A stretch of 64,000 nt of DNA from Neobacillus terrae (GTDB lineage: Bacteria; Bacillota; Bacilli; Bacillales; Cytobacillaceae): contig NZ_JAAOEO010000020.1 in NCBI RefSeq assembly GCF_011393025.1, positions 1 through 64,000 on the forward strand. The letters are read 5' to 3'. The notes beneath the pieces are model-generated. The model made no database searches, had not been told where the DNA came from, and saw only the letters and a list, made by a program, of their open reading frames with translations. Position 1 is the first letter of the stretch; each line of letters opens with the position of its first letter. The translations under genes and the position numbers were made by a program. This document shows, piece by piece, positions 42,187 through 50,568 of the stretch.

Positions 42187-44091
42187 ATGCTTGGTTTTTT
42201 GCAAAGAATCGGTAAATCATTAATGCTTCCGATTGCTGTTCTTCCGGCTGCAGCGTTATTACTGAGGCTTGGACAAAAGGATTTATTTGATATTCCCTTT
42301 ATAGCAGCTTCCGGAAACGCCATTTTTGCAAACTTGGCCCTTATTTTTGCGATTGGGGTAGCGATTGGCTTATCAAGGGACCAAAGCGGGGCAGCAGGCC
42401 TCGCGGGTGCAATTGGGTATCTAGTTCTAACAGAGGGTACAAAAGCAATCAACAAAGACATCAATATGGCAATTCTGGGCGGGATACTTTCAGGTATTGT
42501 TGCAGGAAGTCTTTATAATCGTTTTTATAAAATAAAGCTGCCTGATTGGCTGGGCTTCTTTGGAGGTAAACGATTTGTTCCGATTATAACTGCGGCTGCT
42601 ATGGTCATATTAGCGGGGATTTTCGGGTTTATATGGCCGCCAATCCAATCGGCTATAAATGCTCTTGGCCACTGGATTATTGGTGCAGGAGCAATAGGTG
42701 TCGGTCTTTATGGCCTCCTTAACAGGCTGCTTATTCCGGTAGGTCTCCATCATGTATTAAACAGTCTTGTCTGGTTTGTATTCGGGGAATATAAAGGAGC
42801 TACTGGGGACTTGAACCGTTTTTTTGCGGGGGACCCATCAGCAGGGATTTTTATGGCTGGTTTCTTCCCGATTATGATGTTCGGTCTTCCGGCAGCAGGT
42901 TTTGCTATGATTGCTGCTTCTAAGCCTGAGCAGCGGAAAAAAACTGCGGGTTTACTTGCAGGTATAGCCTTAACCTCATTTCTAACGGGGATTACTGAAC
43001 CGCTTGAATTTTCCTTTATGTTTTTATCTCCGCTACTATATGGAATTCACGCAGTTTTAACTGCCAGCTCCATGGTGGTCACTTACTTATTGGGCATTCG
43101 CCATGGATTTGGATTTTCTGCAGGTGCTATAGATTTTTTCTTGAATCTCGGATTAGCAACAAAGCCGTGGCTTTTGTTTGGGATCGGGATTATTTATGCG
43201 ATTATCTACTTTGTCGTTTTCTATTTTCTTATTACAAGGCTGGATATTAAAACACCTGGCCGTGTGGAAGACGACGAGACGCCCGAAACAGACCGAGTTG
43301 AAATGGCAGCAGGCGGCGATAAATATGACACAATGGCCCAATACTTTATCCAGGATCTTGGCGGAAAAGACAATATCGGTACAATTGATAATTGTACAAC
43401 TCGCTTGCGCTTAACCGTTGATAATATGAATGAAGTCAAAGAGGATGCTCTAAAGCGCCACGGAGCCAGGGGTATTATAAAAGTTAATAAATCAAACCTG
43501 CAGGTTATTGTCGGAACAGATGTAGAATTTGTTGCGGATGCCATGAAAAGCAGGGTAGGGAATGGAGAGGCAGTCTCTGCTCCAATGCCGAAAAAAGTGG
43601 AGGATCCAAAGCCTTGTGACCCGATGAAAGGCGAGGATTTTATTCTTCCTATGAAAGGGAGGGTAATTCCAATTGAAGAGATTCCAGATGAGGCATTCTC
43701 CAGCAGAGCAATGGGGGATGGATTTGGGATAGAACCAGCTGAAGGAACAGTGGCAGCACCAGTGGATGGGGAAATTATGATGTTATTCCCTTCCAAACAT
43801 GCAGTTGGGATTAAAACAAGGGAAGGACATGAAATACTCATTCATGTTGGAGTTGATACCGTAAAACTTGAGGGCCAGGGATTCGAAAGCTTTGTGAATG
43901 AAGGAGATCAAGTAACGAAGGGACAAAAGCTGTTAAAGGCAGACTTGGAGGCAATAAAAGGAAAGGTACCTTCCACCACAACTGCCGTTTTATTTACAAA
44001 CCTGACAGCCGACCAGAAGCTCACTTTAAAGAAAACAGGGGACATGGAGCAGGGAGAAAGCAATATCTTTGAATTTAATAATAAGCAATAA
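42187..44091 (+). CDS. nagP: PTS N-acetylglucosamine-specific transporter, EIICBA
   Basis: A 634-residue three-domain PTS protein. Residues 1-360 are the membrane IIC domain (RIGKSLMLPIAVLPAAALL start; TGITEPLEFSFMF in the sugar site). A IIB domain follows with the phosphorylated Cys in IDNCTTRLRL. The C-terminal IIA domain has the active His in EILIHVGVDTV. It takes up and phosphorylates GlcNAc using phosphate from HPr. GAGAGGGAAG precedes the ATG. The divergent nagAB operon completes the pathway. No NagR-type GntR regulator gene or recognisable NagR site is in the 138-base divergent gap. Confidence 0.92.
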   Translation: MLGFLQRIGKSLMLPIAVLPAAALLLRLGQKDLFDIPFIAASGNAIFANLALIFAIGVAIGLSRDQSGAAGLAGAIGYLVLTEGTKAINKDINMAILGGILSGIVAGSLYNRFYKIKLPDWLGFFGGKRFVPIITAAAMVILAGIFGFIWPPIQSAINALGHWIIGAGAIGVGLYGLLNRLLIPVGLHHVLNSLVWFVFGEYKGATGDLNRFFAGDPSAGIFMAGFFPIMMFGLPAAGFAMIAASKPEQRKKTAGLLAGIALTSFLTGITEPLEFSFMFLSPLLYGIHAVLTASSMVVTYLLGIRHGFGFSAGAIDFFLNLGLATKPWLLFGIGIIYAIIYFVVFYFLITRLDIKTPGRVEDDETPETDRVEMAAGGDKYDTMAQYFIQDLGGKDNIGTIDNCTTRLRLTVDNMNEVKEDALKRHGARGIIKVNKSNLQVIVGTDVEFVADAMKSRVGNGEAVSAPMPKKVEDPKPCDPMKGEDFILPMKGRVIPIEEIPDEAFSSRAMGDGFGIEPAEGTVAAPVDGEIMMLFPSKHAVGIKTREGHEILIHVGVDTVKLEGQGFESFVNEGDQVTKGQKLLKADLEAIKGKVPSTTTAVLFTNLTADQKLTLKKTGDMEQGESNIFEFNNKQ

Positions 44092-44102
44092 TATATAAAG
44101 GC

Positions 44103-44130
44103 AAAAAGAGATGCGTAGGCATCTCTTTTG
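44103..44130. terminator. Bidirectional terminator between nagP and hemY
   Basis: AAAAGAGATGC pairs with GCATCTCTTTT around GTAG. Confidence 0.85.
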
Positions 44131-44133
44131 GTT

Positions 44134-45519
44134 TTATTTGATGTTCTCTATGATTTTCTTAGCTGTGTTTGCCCCGTTTTCAAGGCAGTCAGGAATACCA
44201 ACCCCGTAATAGGAGCAGCCGGCAAGCCAAATTCCAGGATAGTCCTTAGCCAGCTTAGTTTCCAGGGCGGTTACTGTTTGTGGGTGTGTAATTAAATAAT
44301 TTGGCATGCTCTCAGACCATTTGGTTACTTCATATGCAGCAGGCTCCGCTGTAATCCCGAGACTTTTTACAATATCATTCAAAGCAGTTTGTAGTAGGTC
44401 TGCGTCGCTCATTTCTTTTAAGGAGGCGTATGCCGGATGGCTGCTTTTGTAAAATAACCTTACGAGCAGGTTTCCGCTTTGTGAAGTATGCTTCCATTTC
44501 CTGCTTGTCCAGGTGCAGGCATTACAGGAGAGTTCATCTGTATTTGCAGTAATAAAACCAGTTCCGTCCGAAGGAAGCTTGCTGTCAGGGATTTCAAATC
44601 CTACATAAACAGATATTAGAGAGCTGTTTTTTAGGTTGGCAAATTCTTTTTCCAGTTCCTCATCCATAAACAAGTCTTCTGCAGCATTATGGGGGATGCT
44701 GAGTACAATATGGTCAGCTTCAATGATTTCATCATTTGAAAAAACAACCTGGTACCGGCCAGCTGCTTTTTCAATCCGAGTTGCTTTCGTATTTTTAAAA
44801 ATTTCCGTACTGTCCAGATGCTCTTCATAAGCTTCAATAAGAGCACCAAGTCCGCCTTTAAAGGATATAAATTTGCTTCCGCCGCTTAGCCAGATTTTTT
44901 TATTTTCCTCGAACCCTTTAATGATACTTCCATACTTTTCTTTGTAATCAAAAACCTGGGGTAGGACATCTCCAATGGTTAAGTCACTAAGGTTTCCTGA
45001 ATAGACACCGGATAGTACGGGAGCAATTTGCTTTTCAACAAGCTCCTTTCCGAAAAAGTACTCTAAAAAGTCTCCTATGGAATCCTTCTTTGTGAAGCTT
45101 TCGTTTTTAGTGTAAAAATCTTTTAAAGCCTCGACCTTGCCTTCAGCAGAAATGAGTGTGCTTTTGGCCAAAGATTCAATGCTTGCCGGAATACCATACA
45201 CAGAATCAGCTGGAATTAGTTTTAGTTCACCATCAACGAAAATGAAGGACCTTCCAACAGCGTTATAAACGATTTCTTCTTCCAGACCAAGATCCTTGAT
45301 GAAATTCTTATCAATTGCTTTACGGGCCACAATGGAGTCTGCGCCTGCCTCGATAACAAAACCGCCTTCCTTGACGGTTCGGATTTTTCCACCAAGCTGT
45401 GATGACGCCTCAGCAAGGACAAGTCTTATATCGGATTGATTTTCTTTCTTCCATTTATTTAATTCATACATAGCGGAAAGGCCAGCAGCTCCACCGCCAA
45501 TAACTAATATTGTTTTCAC
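44134..45519 (-). CDS. hemY: HemY-type coproporphyrinogen/protoporphyrinogen oxidase
   Basis: A 461-residue FAD protein. The dinucleotide-binding motif is VIGGGAAGLSAMYEL at the start, followed by EASSQLGGKIRT and GGFVIEAGADSIVARK, which are diagnostic for HemY (now CgoX in Gram-positives), and by the C-terminal WLAGCSYYGVGIPDCLENG. It oxidises coproporphyrinogen III to coproporphyrin III in haem synthesis. The GTG at 45519 is used; the upstream GTG lies in the AGAGGTG ribosome binding site. It is separate from hemE and hemH, so it may be an additional copy. Its neighbour efeB is a haem peroxidase. Confidence 0.87.
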   Translation of the reverse strand: MKTILVIGGGAAGLSAMYELNKWKKENQSDIRLVLAEASSQLGGKIRTVKEGGFVIEAGADSIVARKAIDKNFIKDLGLEEEIVYNAVGRSFIFVDGELKLIPADSVYGIPASIESLAKSTLISAEGKVEALKDFYTKNESFTKKDSIGDFLEYFFGKELVEKQIAPVLSGVYSGNLSDLTIGDVLPQVFDYKEKYGSIIKGFEENKKIWLSGGSKFISFKGGLGALIEAYEEHLDSTEIFKNTKATRIEKAAGRYQVVFSNDEIIEADHIVLSIPHNAAEDLFMDEELEKEFANLKNSSLISVYVGFEIPDSKLPSDGTGFITANTDELSCNACTWTSRKWKHTSQSGNLLVRLFYKSSHPAYASLKEMSDADLLQTALNDIVKSLGITAEPAAYEVTKWSESMPNYLITHPQTVTALETKLAKDYPGIWLAGCSYYGVGIPDCLENGANTAKKIIENIK

Positions 45520-45595
45520 TTTTTTGAACACCTCTGTTTACATCCAATTCATTACTAAAGTGTACCACAATATTGACAAAAGATAGAAGAAGGAT

Positions 45596-45743
45596 TAGAA
45601 AAACTTGGCATTCGCCAAGTCCTTTTGGTGGATGCCTTAGTTTTTCTTATCACGCTCAAAACGGCACATCCTGTGCCTTTCTCCTGACTAGGACTTCCTG
45701 TCCGTCGTGCGTTTAGAATTTATGGATATAAATTCTGATTAGC
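45596..45743 (-). repeat. Dispersed intergenic repeat family A, copy 3 (full length)
   Basis: Read on the minus strand it contains TTTATATCCATAAATTCTAA, ACGCACGACGGACAGG, a middle part with small hairpins (GGCACA/TGTGCC and GGAC/GTCC) and ends ACTAAGGCATCC with the hairpin ACTTGGC/GCCAAGT. Copy 1 keeps the first third, copy 2 keeps both ends. The hairpins suggest the transcript folds. Confidence 0.75.
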
Positions 45744-45746
45744 CAA

Positions 45747-45776
45747 AGAAAACCAGCATTCAAACGAATGCGGGCT
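45747..45776 (-). terminator. Terminator of the efe operon
   Basis: GCATTC and GAATGC around AAAC with flanking C/G pairs; minus strand continues into TTTTC-rich sequence. Confidence 0.6.
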
Positions 45777-45781
45777 ATTTT

Positions 45782-47023
45782 TTAACCTTCTAATAGATTT
45801 TGGGCTAAATACTCGCCTTTACGAATGCCTCCGGGAATAGCAAACATGGCGCTGCCAATATGTTTGGTATATTCATTCAAGCGGTCCATTTGTGAAAGCT
45901 TTTTAAGCATAGGGAGAAACTGGGTATCAGGATCCTTTTGATAGCTGATAAACATGAGGCCAGCATTAATATTGCCTGTTGTCGGTTCCATTCCTTCTGT
46001 GTAGGAATAAGCCCGCCTGAAAAGTTCCTGTCCTGTTTCTTTTGCTGCCCTTGTATGGGAATCTCGCGGCAGCTGATTTAAGTCAACTGAATCATGTTCC
46101 TTAGCCTTGCCATAGGCAGCTCCAGTCTTTTTATTTCTGCCAAACGTATCCTCCTGGCTTTTTAAAGAGGACCGGTCCCAAGATTCCAGCATCATTTGAA
46201 TTTTTCTCACAGCCATGTAAGATCCTCCTGTCATCCAGTCAGGTTCGTCAGCTCCTGCCCAAACAATCCGATTCATTGCAGATTCATCACGAGGCTGTGC
46301 ATTTGCTGTTCCATCTTTAAAACCAAAAAGGTTTCTTGGAGTTTTACCATCAGGGCTGCTAAGGAAACCTGATTGTATCCATTTTATCTCTGCGATGCCA
46401 TTTGCTGATTTCATTAAATTTCGTAATCCATGAAAAGCGATTTGCTGGTCATCCGCACAAACCTGAATACATATGTCTCCTCCAATAAAGGGATCCTTTA
46501 ATGCATCCCGGGGCATAGCAGGGATATCCTGTAAATGCTTTGGCTTTTTAGAAGCAATTCCGTAGCGGTCTCTGCCGTCTTTTAAGAAGAAGGAAGATCC
46601 AAGCCCAAAGGTAATCGTAATATTAGAAGGAGAAAGGTCCTCGGATTCTCCCGTATCAGTTGGCGGAAGAAAATCATTAGAGGCTGTTTCTTTATTTACT
46701 TGGCCTATGCTAAGGGCGTAGCCGAGGCTGCTCCAGTTTTTAAAAAGCTTTATGACTTCCTGCTTCTGGTCTGTTAGCAGATTGAAGGCAGCAATGTACG
46801 CAAAACCCTGTTGCGGGGTTGCAATACCTGCCTGGTGTTCACCATAAAACGGAATGGTACTTTTGCTGGATTTATCCTTATTTGAAGGTTTCCCAAGGAC
46901 ATCCGACATAGCTGTAACGGCACCAAATCCACTTGCTCCAATTGCCATACCTACGCCAGCAATCGCAGAAGCTTTTAAAAGATTTCTTCTTGAAACTTTG
47001 TTCGGTTTTACTTCAGAAGACAT
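45782..47023 (-). CDS. efeB: EfeB: Tat-exported DyP-type haem peroxidase
   Basis: A 413-residue protein with a twin-arginine signal (VSRRNLLKASAIAG) and a dye-decolorising peroxidase domain; the GFKDGTAN segment carries the GxxDG motif essential in this family. In the EfeUOB system EfeB helps deliver iron at low pH or from haem. The order efeO-efeB and the Fur box upstream support the assignment. It follows efeO by 15 bases. Confidence 0.9.
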   Translation of the reverse strand: MSSEVKPNKVSRRNLLKASAIAGVGMAIGASGFGAVTAMSDVLGKPSNKDKSSKSTIPFYGEHQAGIATPQQGFAYIAAFNLLTDQKQEVIKLFKNWSSLGYALSIGQVNKETASNDFLPPTDTGESEDLSPSNITITFGLGSSFFLKDGRDRYGIASKKPKHLQDIPAMPRDALKDPFIGGDICIQVCADDQQIAFHGLRNLMKSANGIAEIKWIQSGFLSSPDGKTPRNLFGFKDGTANAQPRDESAMNRIVWAGADEPDWMTGGSYMAVRKIQMMLESWDRSSLKSQEDTFGRNKKTGAAYGKAKEHDSVDLNQLPRDSHTRAAKETGQELFRRAYSYTEGMEPTTGNINAGLMFISYQKDPDTQFLPMLKKLSQMDRLNEYTKHIGSAMFAIPGGIRKGEYLAQNLLEG

Positions 47024-47038
47024 TTTACTTACTCCTTA

Positions 47039-48217
47039 CTATTGTAATATCTTTGCTGTTTGGCCCATCAATTCAGATAAAACCCCTAATTTCTGGCTCA
47101 ATTCGCGAATTTGTTCCTGTGTTAGCTCTGTGTATAAAACATATTGTCCGTTCTTTTTATGAGAGTTTAGAGTTTGGGTTAGCTCTTTAAACTTGGCATC
47201 CAGCTTGGCAGCAAGCTCCTTATCCTTTTCATTTAAAGCAGGAAGGATATTCTTATAGATTTCCTGTGAACCTTCTACATTAGCTCCTAGGTCCATTAAA
47301 TCAATACGGGAATATCGTTCTTCTTCACCGGTGATTTTTGAAACAGCTGCTTCATTAATCAATTCCATGGCACCGGCAACTACCTCTGTCGGTCTTAATT
47401 GAACTGCTTTAACTTTCTCTTGAAGGGAAAGGACATCCTTGTTTAATTGGTCGGCAACAGGGATCATTGCACCAAGGGACTCATTGTTCCAAAGGGCTTT
47501 TTCAATACGGTGGAAGCCTCCCCATTCAGAAGGATCAACGTCACCTTCACGTGCATCAATTTTGGGGTCGAGGTCGCCAAAGCTTTCTGCAATTGGCTCA
47601 ATTCGTTCATAATGGGCCCGGGACTCAGCATAAAGTGCCTTTGCCTTTTGAATGTCTTTTGCCTTAACTGCATCAGTGAATCCTTGAGTGGAGATGACCA
47701 ACTTGCTGGCTTCCTCATTAACATACTTTTTATATTGCTCGACAGCTTGATTTAAAGTTGCGGAATTACTTTCTTCCGCTTCCTTAGCATTTGATAGTTT
47801 TGTTAAGGATTCATCAAGAGAACTAGCTAAGGATTTAAGCGTTGCTTTATCTGGATTGTCTTGAGAGGCTCCTGCATAAAGAGGCAAAAGGTATTTCTCA
47901 ATTTCTGTATAGAGAAGAGGGTGAGACTCCCGAATATTATTTTCTAATGCAAGCCACTCTGTGTTTAAGTTTTTTGCTGTCTTTTTAATATTTTCATTGT
48001 CTTCTTTGTTTAAGGCTTTTGTAAAAGAGTTAAGCGAAGTTTTTAATGAAGAGGATATCGCTTTCACATCATTTTCTTTAAATTTTTTAGAGGTTTCAGG
48101 AGATTTCTCGCCTCCATTTGTTTTTTCTGAATTAGAACTGCAGCCGGAAAGGGCAGGGATTAATAAAGAAGTGGAGAGTAGTGCAGCTATAATTGTTTTA
48201 TTTTTATTTACGTTCAT
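47039..48217 (-). CDS. efeO: EfeO: iron-binding lipoprotein with M75 (imelysin-like) domain
   Basis: A 392-residue protein. The signal peptide ends IPALSGC, so it is a lipoprotein. The M75 domain shows AHYERIEPIAESFGDLD with HxxE and GGFHRIEKALW, both conserved in EfeO. It should bind ferrous or ferric iron outside the membrane and pass it to a permease. The frame opens at 48259, but GGAGG lies before the ATG at 48217. The permease EfeU is not encoded in the window, neither between the Fur box and efeO nor after efeB. Confidence 0.88.
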   Translation of the reverse strand: MNVNKNKTIIAALLSTSLLIPALSGCSSNSEKTNGGEKSPETSKKFKENDVKAISSSLKTSLNSFTKALNKEDNENIKKTAKNLNTEWLALENNIRESHPLLYTEIEKYLLPLYAGASQDNPDKATLKSLASSLDESLTKLSNAKEAEESNSATLNQAVEQYKKYVNEEASKLVISTQGFTDAVKAKDIQKAKALYAESRAHYERIEPIAESFGDLDPKIDAREGDVDPSEWGGFHRIEKALWNNESLGAMIPVADQLNKDVLSLQEKVKAVQLRPTEVVAGAMELINEAAVSKITGEEERYSRIDLMDLGANVEGSQEIYKNILPALNEKDKELAAKLDAKFKELTQTLNSHKKNGQYVLYTELTQEQIRELSQKLGVLSELMGQTAKILQ

Positions 48218-48294
48218 ATGTAATTCCTCCAATGGCTTTAATAGTATGTATATCTGCAAATAGGCCCTTTGTAAAAAGAAGTCTTAAATGCAAA

Positions 48295-48309
48295 TGAAAA
48301 TCATTATCA
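48295..48309 (-). promoter_or_regulatory. Fur box of the efeOB operon
   Basis: TGAAAATCATTATCA reads on the minus strand as TGATAAT-G-ATTTTCA, a 7-1-7 Fur box with one change in the second arm, about 80 bases before efeO. Confidence 0.75.
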
Positions 48310-48421
48310 CTTAGACTATTATCTTATTAAGCTAGAAAAGTGTCAACAGTTTAGGAGGGAAAATTAAAATTTGATGAGAATGGGGAACAAATGATGAGTA
48401 TACATTGTTAAATAATAAGAA

Positions 48422-48484
48422 AGGAGCCTTCCACTTGGAGAGGCTCCTATCATACAAAAAGAGCCCCATAGAGGGACTCTAAAG
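48422..48484 (-). terminator. Two hairpins after the EamA gene
   Basis: AGAGTCCC/GGGGCTCT followed by T on the minus strand is the probable terminator (48456-48480). A second perfect 8-bp stem AGGAGCCT/AGGCTCCT lies at 48422-48448. Confidence 0.7.
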
Positions 48485-48487
48485 AAC

Positions 48488-49414
48488 TTACGCACTTTTA
48501 TTTGGTTCAACTGCTAAAGCTGGTTTGGCAGGTAAATTAGCAATGTAAACACCGAGAAGTACCAGCACGCCTCCGCCAATTTGAGCGGGCATTATGGCGT
48601 TTCCTAATACAAAGTGGGAGGCAATAATCGCCACAAAAGGCTGCAGGTTCATGAACATAGAAGCAGTTCCAGCCCCAACCTCGGCAACCCCTTTATTCCA
48701 CCAAAAACCGGCAATGCCCTGAGCAAGAATCCCTGCACAAATTAACATTACCCACATATAAGGATGATGGCTGACAATTGTGCCGGATACCATCCACTCT
48801 ACCCCAGCAGCAGGAATCATTAATACACTGCCAAGAACGGTTGCATAAACGGTAACTGTGTAAGAGGGCATTGATTTAGATAAACCGCGGATAAATAGCA
48901 GACTGACAGATAGGCTGAGCATGGCTAGTAATACATTAAAATCCCCTAATGAAATGCCGAAAGAGCCGCCGCTTCCTAGGCTGATAATGGAAAAGACTCC
49001 TACTAGGCTGATCAGTGCTCCAATGGATTTCTTGGCAGTTAATCTAATTTTAAAAACAACCCGTTCAAGAAGAATCGTTGCAATCGGTGCTAGTGCCAAA
49101 ATTAATGATGCATTAGCAGGCGTAGTATGGTGCAAGCCTGTAAAGTAAAAGGTTTGATTAAACAATGTTCCAAAAATCCCGACCCCAAGCAGGAACTTCC
49201 ACTCACTGGCAGTCGGCCGACGCATACCTTTTTGAAAGAGGGCAGTAACGATAAGAAATAAAGAGGTAAAACAAATTCTCACTGTTGATAAAATGACGGG
49301 TGAGAACCCTTTAAGTAAATAGGCGCTCACGGGGTAATTGCAGCCCCAAAGTATAGAAACGAATAGCAAGCTGACAAGAGCTTTATTATTACGCGATTGC
49401 ATGATTAGAAACAC
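48488..49414 (-). CDS. EamA/DMT-family transporter
   Basis: A 308-residue protein with ten membrane segments arranged as two EamA halves. The opening SLLFVSILWGCNYPVSAYLLKG is typical, with FTGLHHTTPANASLI in the first half and the matching NKGVAEVGAGTASMFMNL in the second. It probably exports a metabolite or amino acid. The start is ambiguous: a GTG at 49414 close after AAAGGT, or the ATG at 49402. It stands alone. Confidence 0.83.
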   Translation of the reverse strand: MFLIMQSRNNKALVSLLFVSILWGCNYPVSAYLLKGFSPVILSTVRICFTSLFLIVTALFQKGMRRPTASEWKFLLGVGIFGTLFNQTFYFTGLHHTTPANASLILALAPIATILLERVVFKIRLTAKKSIGALISLVGVFSIISLGSGGSFGISLGDFNVLLAMLSLSVSLLFIRGLSKSMPSYTVTVYATVLGSVLMIPAAGVEWMVSGTIVSHHPYMWVMLICAGILAQGIAGFWWNKGVAEVGAGTASMFMNLQPFVAIIASHFVLGNAIMPAQIGGGVLVLLGVYIANLPAKPALAVEPNKSA

Positions 49415-49596
49415 TTACCTTTCTATGAAAAAACTTTTACCATTATAACACGATAAAGCGATAAAGTGTTGAAAAATATTTCGGATTCCGTAAAAATATT
49501 TATTTAGAAAATTTTATTTAATTTATTTTTTAGTAGGGGCTTTAGGTTATAATTAGTGTAAATTTACACTATAGTTTCGGGGGGCCTTTTGAGAAG

Positions 49597-50019
49597 ATGA
49601 AATTGAAAAATAGAATTCGAGTCACTATTATTGTCCTGTTTACCTTTTTTATTATTGGGCTGCCTTTATACATTCTTTATGTATTAAACAATGGCAACCC
49701 TTATACAAAGTTTTTGGTTAATAAATATGTACCGAAGTATTTAGAGGATAAAGGAATGAAAGATGAGGAAATATTAACGGGGCATTATGTAGAACCAAGC
49801 TATTTAATCAATAAAGCTGTTTATCATGGTCATTATGAAGTTATTTTCAAAGATGAACCTCAAACAACTTATTATTATGGAGTAATAAGAAAAGGGAAGA
49901 ACGTTATACAATTTTGTGAAAAGGATGTGAATCTGCCTAATGGCTACACAGAAACATCCACCGAAAAATTTAAGCATGGTGAAAAAAACTGCTTATTTTC
50001 TTTTGATCAAAGATTTTAA
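49597..50019 (+). CDS. DUF3139-type membrane-anchored protein
   Basis: A 140-residue protein with one N-terminal membrane segment (residues 8-28) and an outside or inside domain containing GHYVEPSYLINKAVYHGHYEV and TTYYYGVIRKGK, like the DUF3139 proteins of bacilli. GGGGGGCC lies about 14 bases before the ATG. Function unknown. It converges on the YggT gene. Confidence 0.7.
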   Translation: MKLKNRIRVTIIVLFTFFIIGLPLYILYVLNNGNPYTKFLVNKYVPKYLEDKGMKDEEILTGHYVEPSYLINKAVYHGHYEVIFKDEPQTTYYYGVIRKGKNVIQFCEKDVNLPNGYTETSTEKFKHGEKNCLFSFDQRF

Positions 50020-50029
50020 AAAGTAATTC

Positions 50030-50059
50030 AAAAAAACCACAAAGGTTCATCCTTCGTGG
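50030..50059 (-). terminator. Terminator of the YggT-family gene
   Basis: CCACAAAGG pairs with CCTTCGTGG (one G-T); on the minus strand seven T follow. Confidence 0.8.
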
Positions 50060-50094
50060 CTTCTTCTAAATACTTTGGATAATGTAAATTTTTC

Positions 50095-50385
50095 TTAAAC
50101 TCCAAGGACATTTAATGACTGGCGCAAACCCTCAAGAGCAAACCCCCTAAGATAACGGAAAGCAAATAAGGCGATAATCGGTGAAAAATCTATCGGCCCA
50201 AGTGGGGGAATAAATCTTCTAAAGAATCCTAAATAAGGTTCGACTAGCCTGTAAACCCAAGCACCAAGTTTAGATTTTTGAAATTGAGGAAACCATGAAC
50301 CAAAAATAGATATTAAGATCAACCAATAATAAATTTCAAAAACATATCGTCCAATTTCTAAAATAGCAGAACCCAAATAAATCAC
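50095..50385 (-). CDS. YggT-family membrane protein
   Basis: A 96-residue protein with two membrane segments, one at residues 5-28 and one near the C-terminus, separated by the conserved VEPYLGFFRRFIPPLGPIDFSP loop that defines YggT/YlmG proteins. Relatives act in cell division-linked or membrane processes, and YlmG normally sits in the ylm cluster by divIVA; this one does not, so it is probably a second copy. The start codon appears to be the GTG at 50385 next to AGGTG; a TTG nine bases on is possible. Confidence 0.75.
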   Translation of the reverse strand: MIYLGSAILEIGRYVFEIYYWLILISIFGSWFPQFQKSKLGAWVYRLVEPYLGFFRRFIPPLGPIDFSPIIALFAFRYLRGFALEGLRQSLNVLGV

Positions 50386-50523
50386 CTATCTAATTATATT
50401 TTGTTTATCCTCGATATATAGTATATACGTTCTTGTCCTAAAAAAGTTTCAAATTATTCTTTTTTAAGAAAGCGATACTCTATCTATTAACAAAAGTTAT
50501 GGTATTAAAACTAATATGTAAAT

Positions 50524-50568
50524 AAAAAAGGGTAAAGAATCAAATAATGATTCTTTTACCCTTTTTTT
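50524..50568 (-). terminator. Terminator of the merR-VWA operon
   Basis: AAAAGGGTAAAGAATC pairs with GATTCTTTTACCCTTTT; long stem with flanking A and T runs. Confidence 0.9.
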
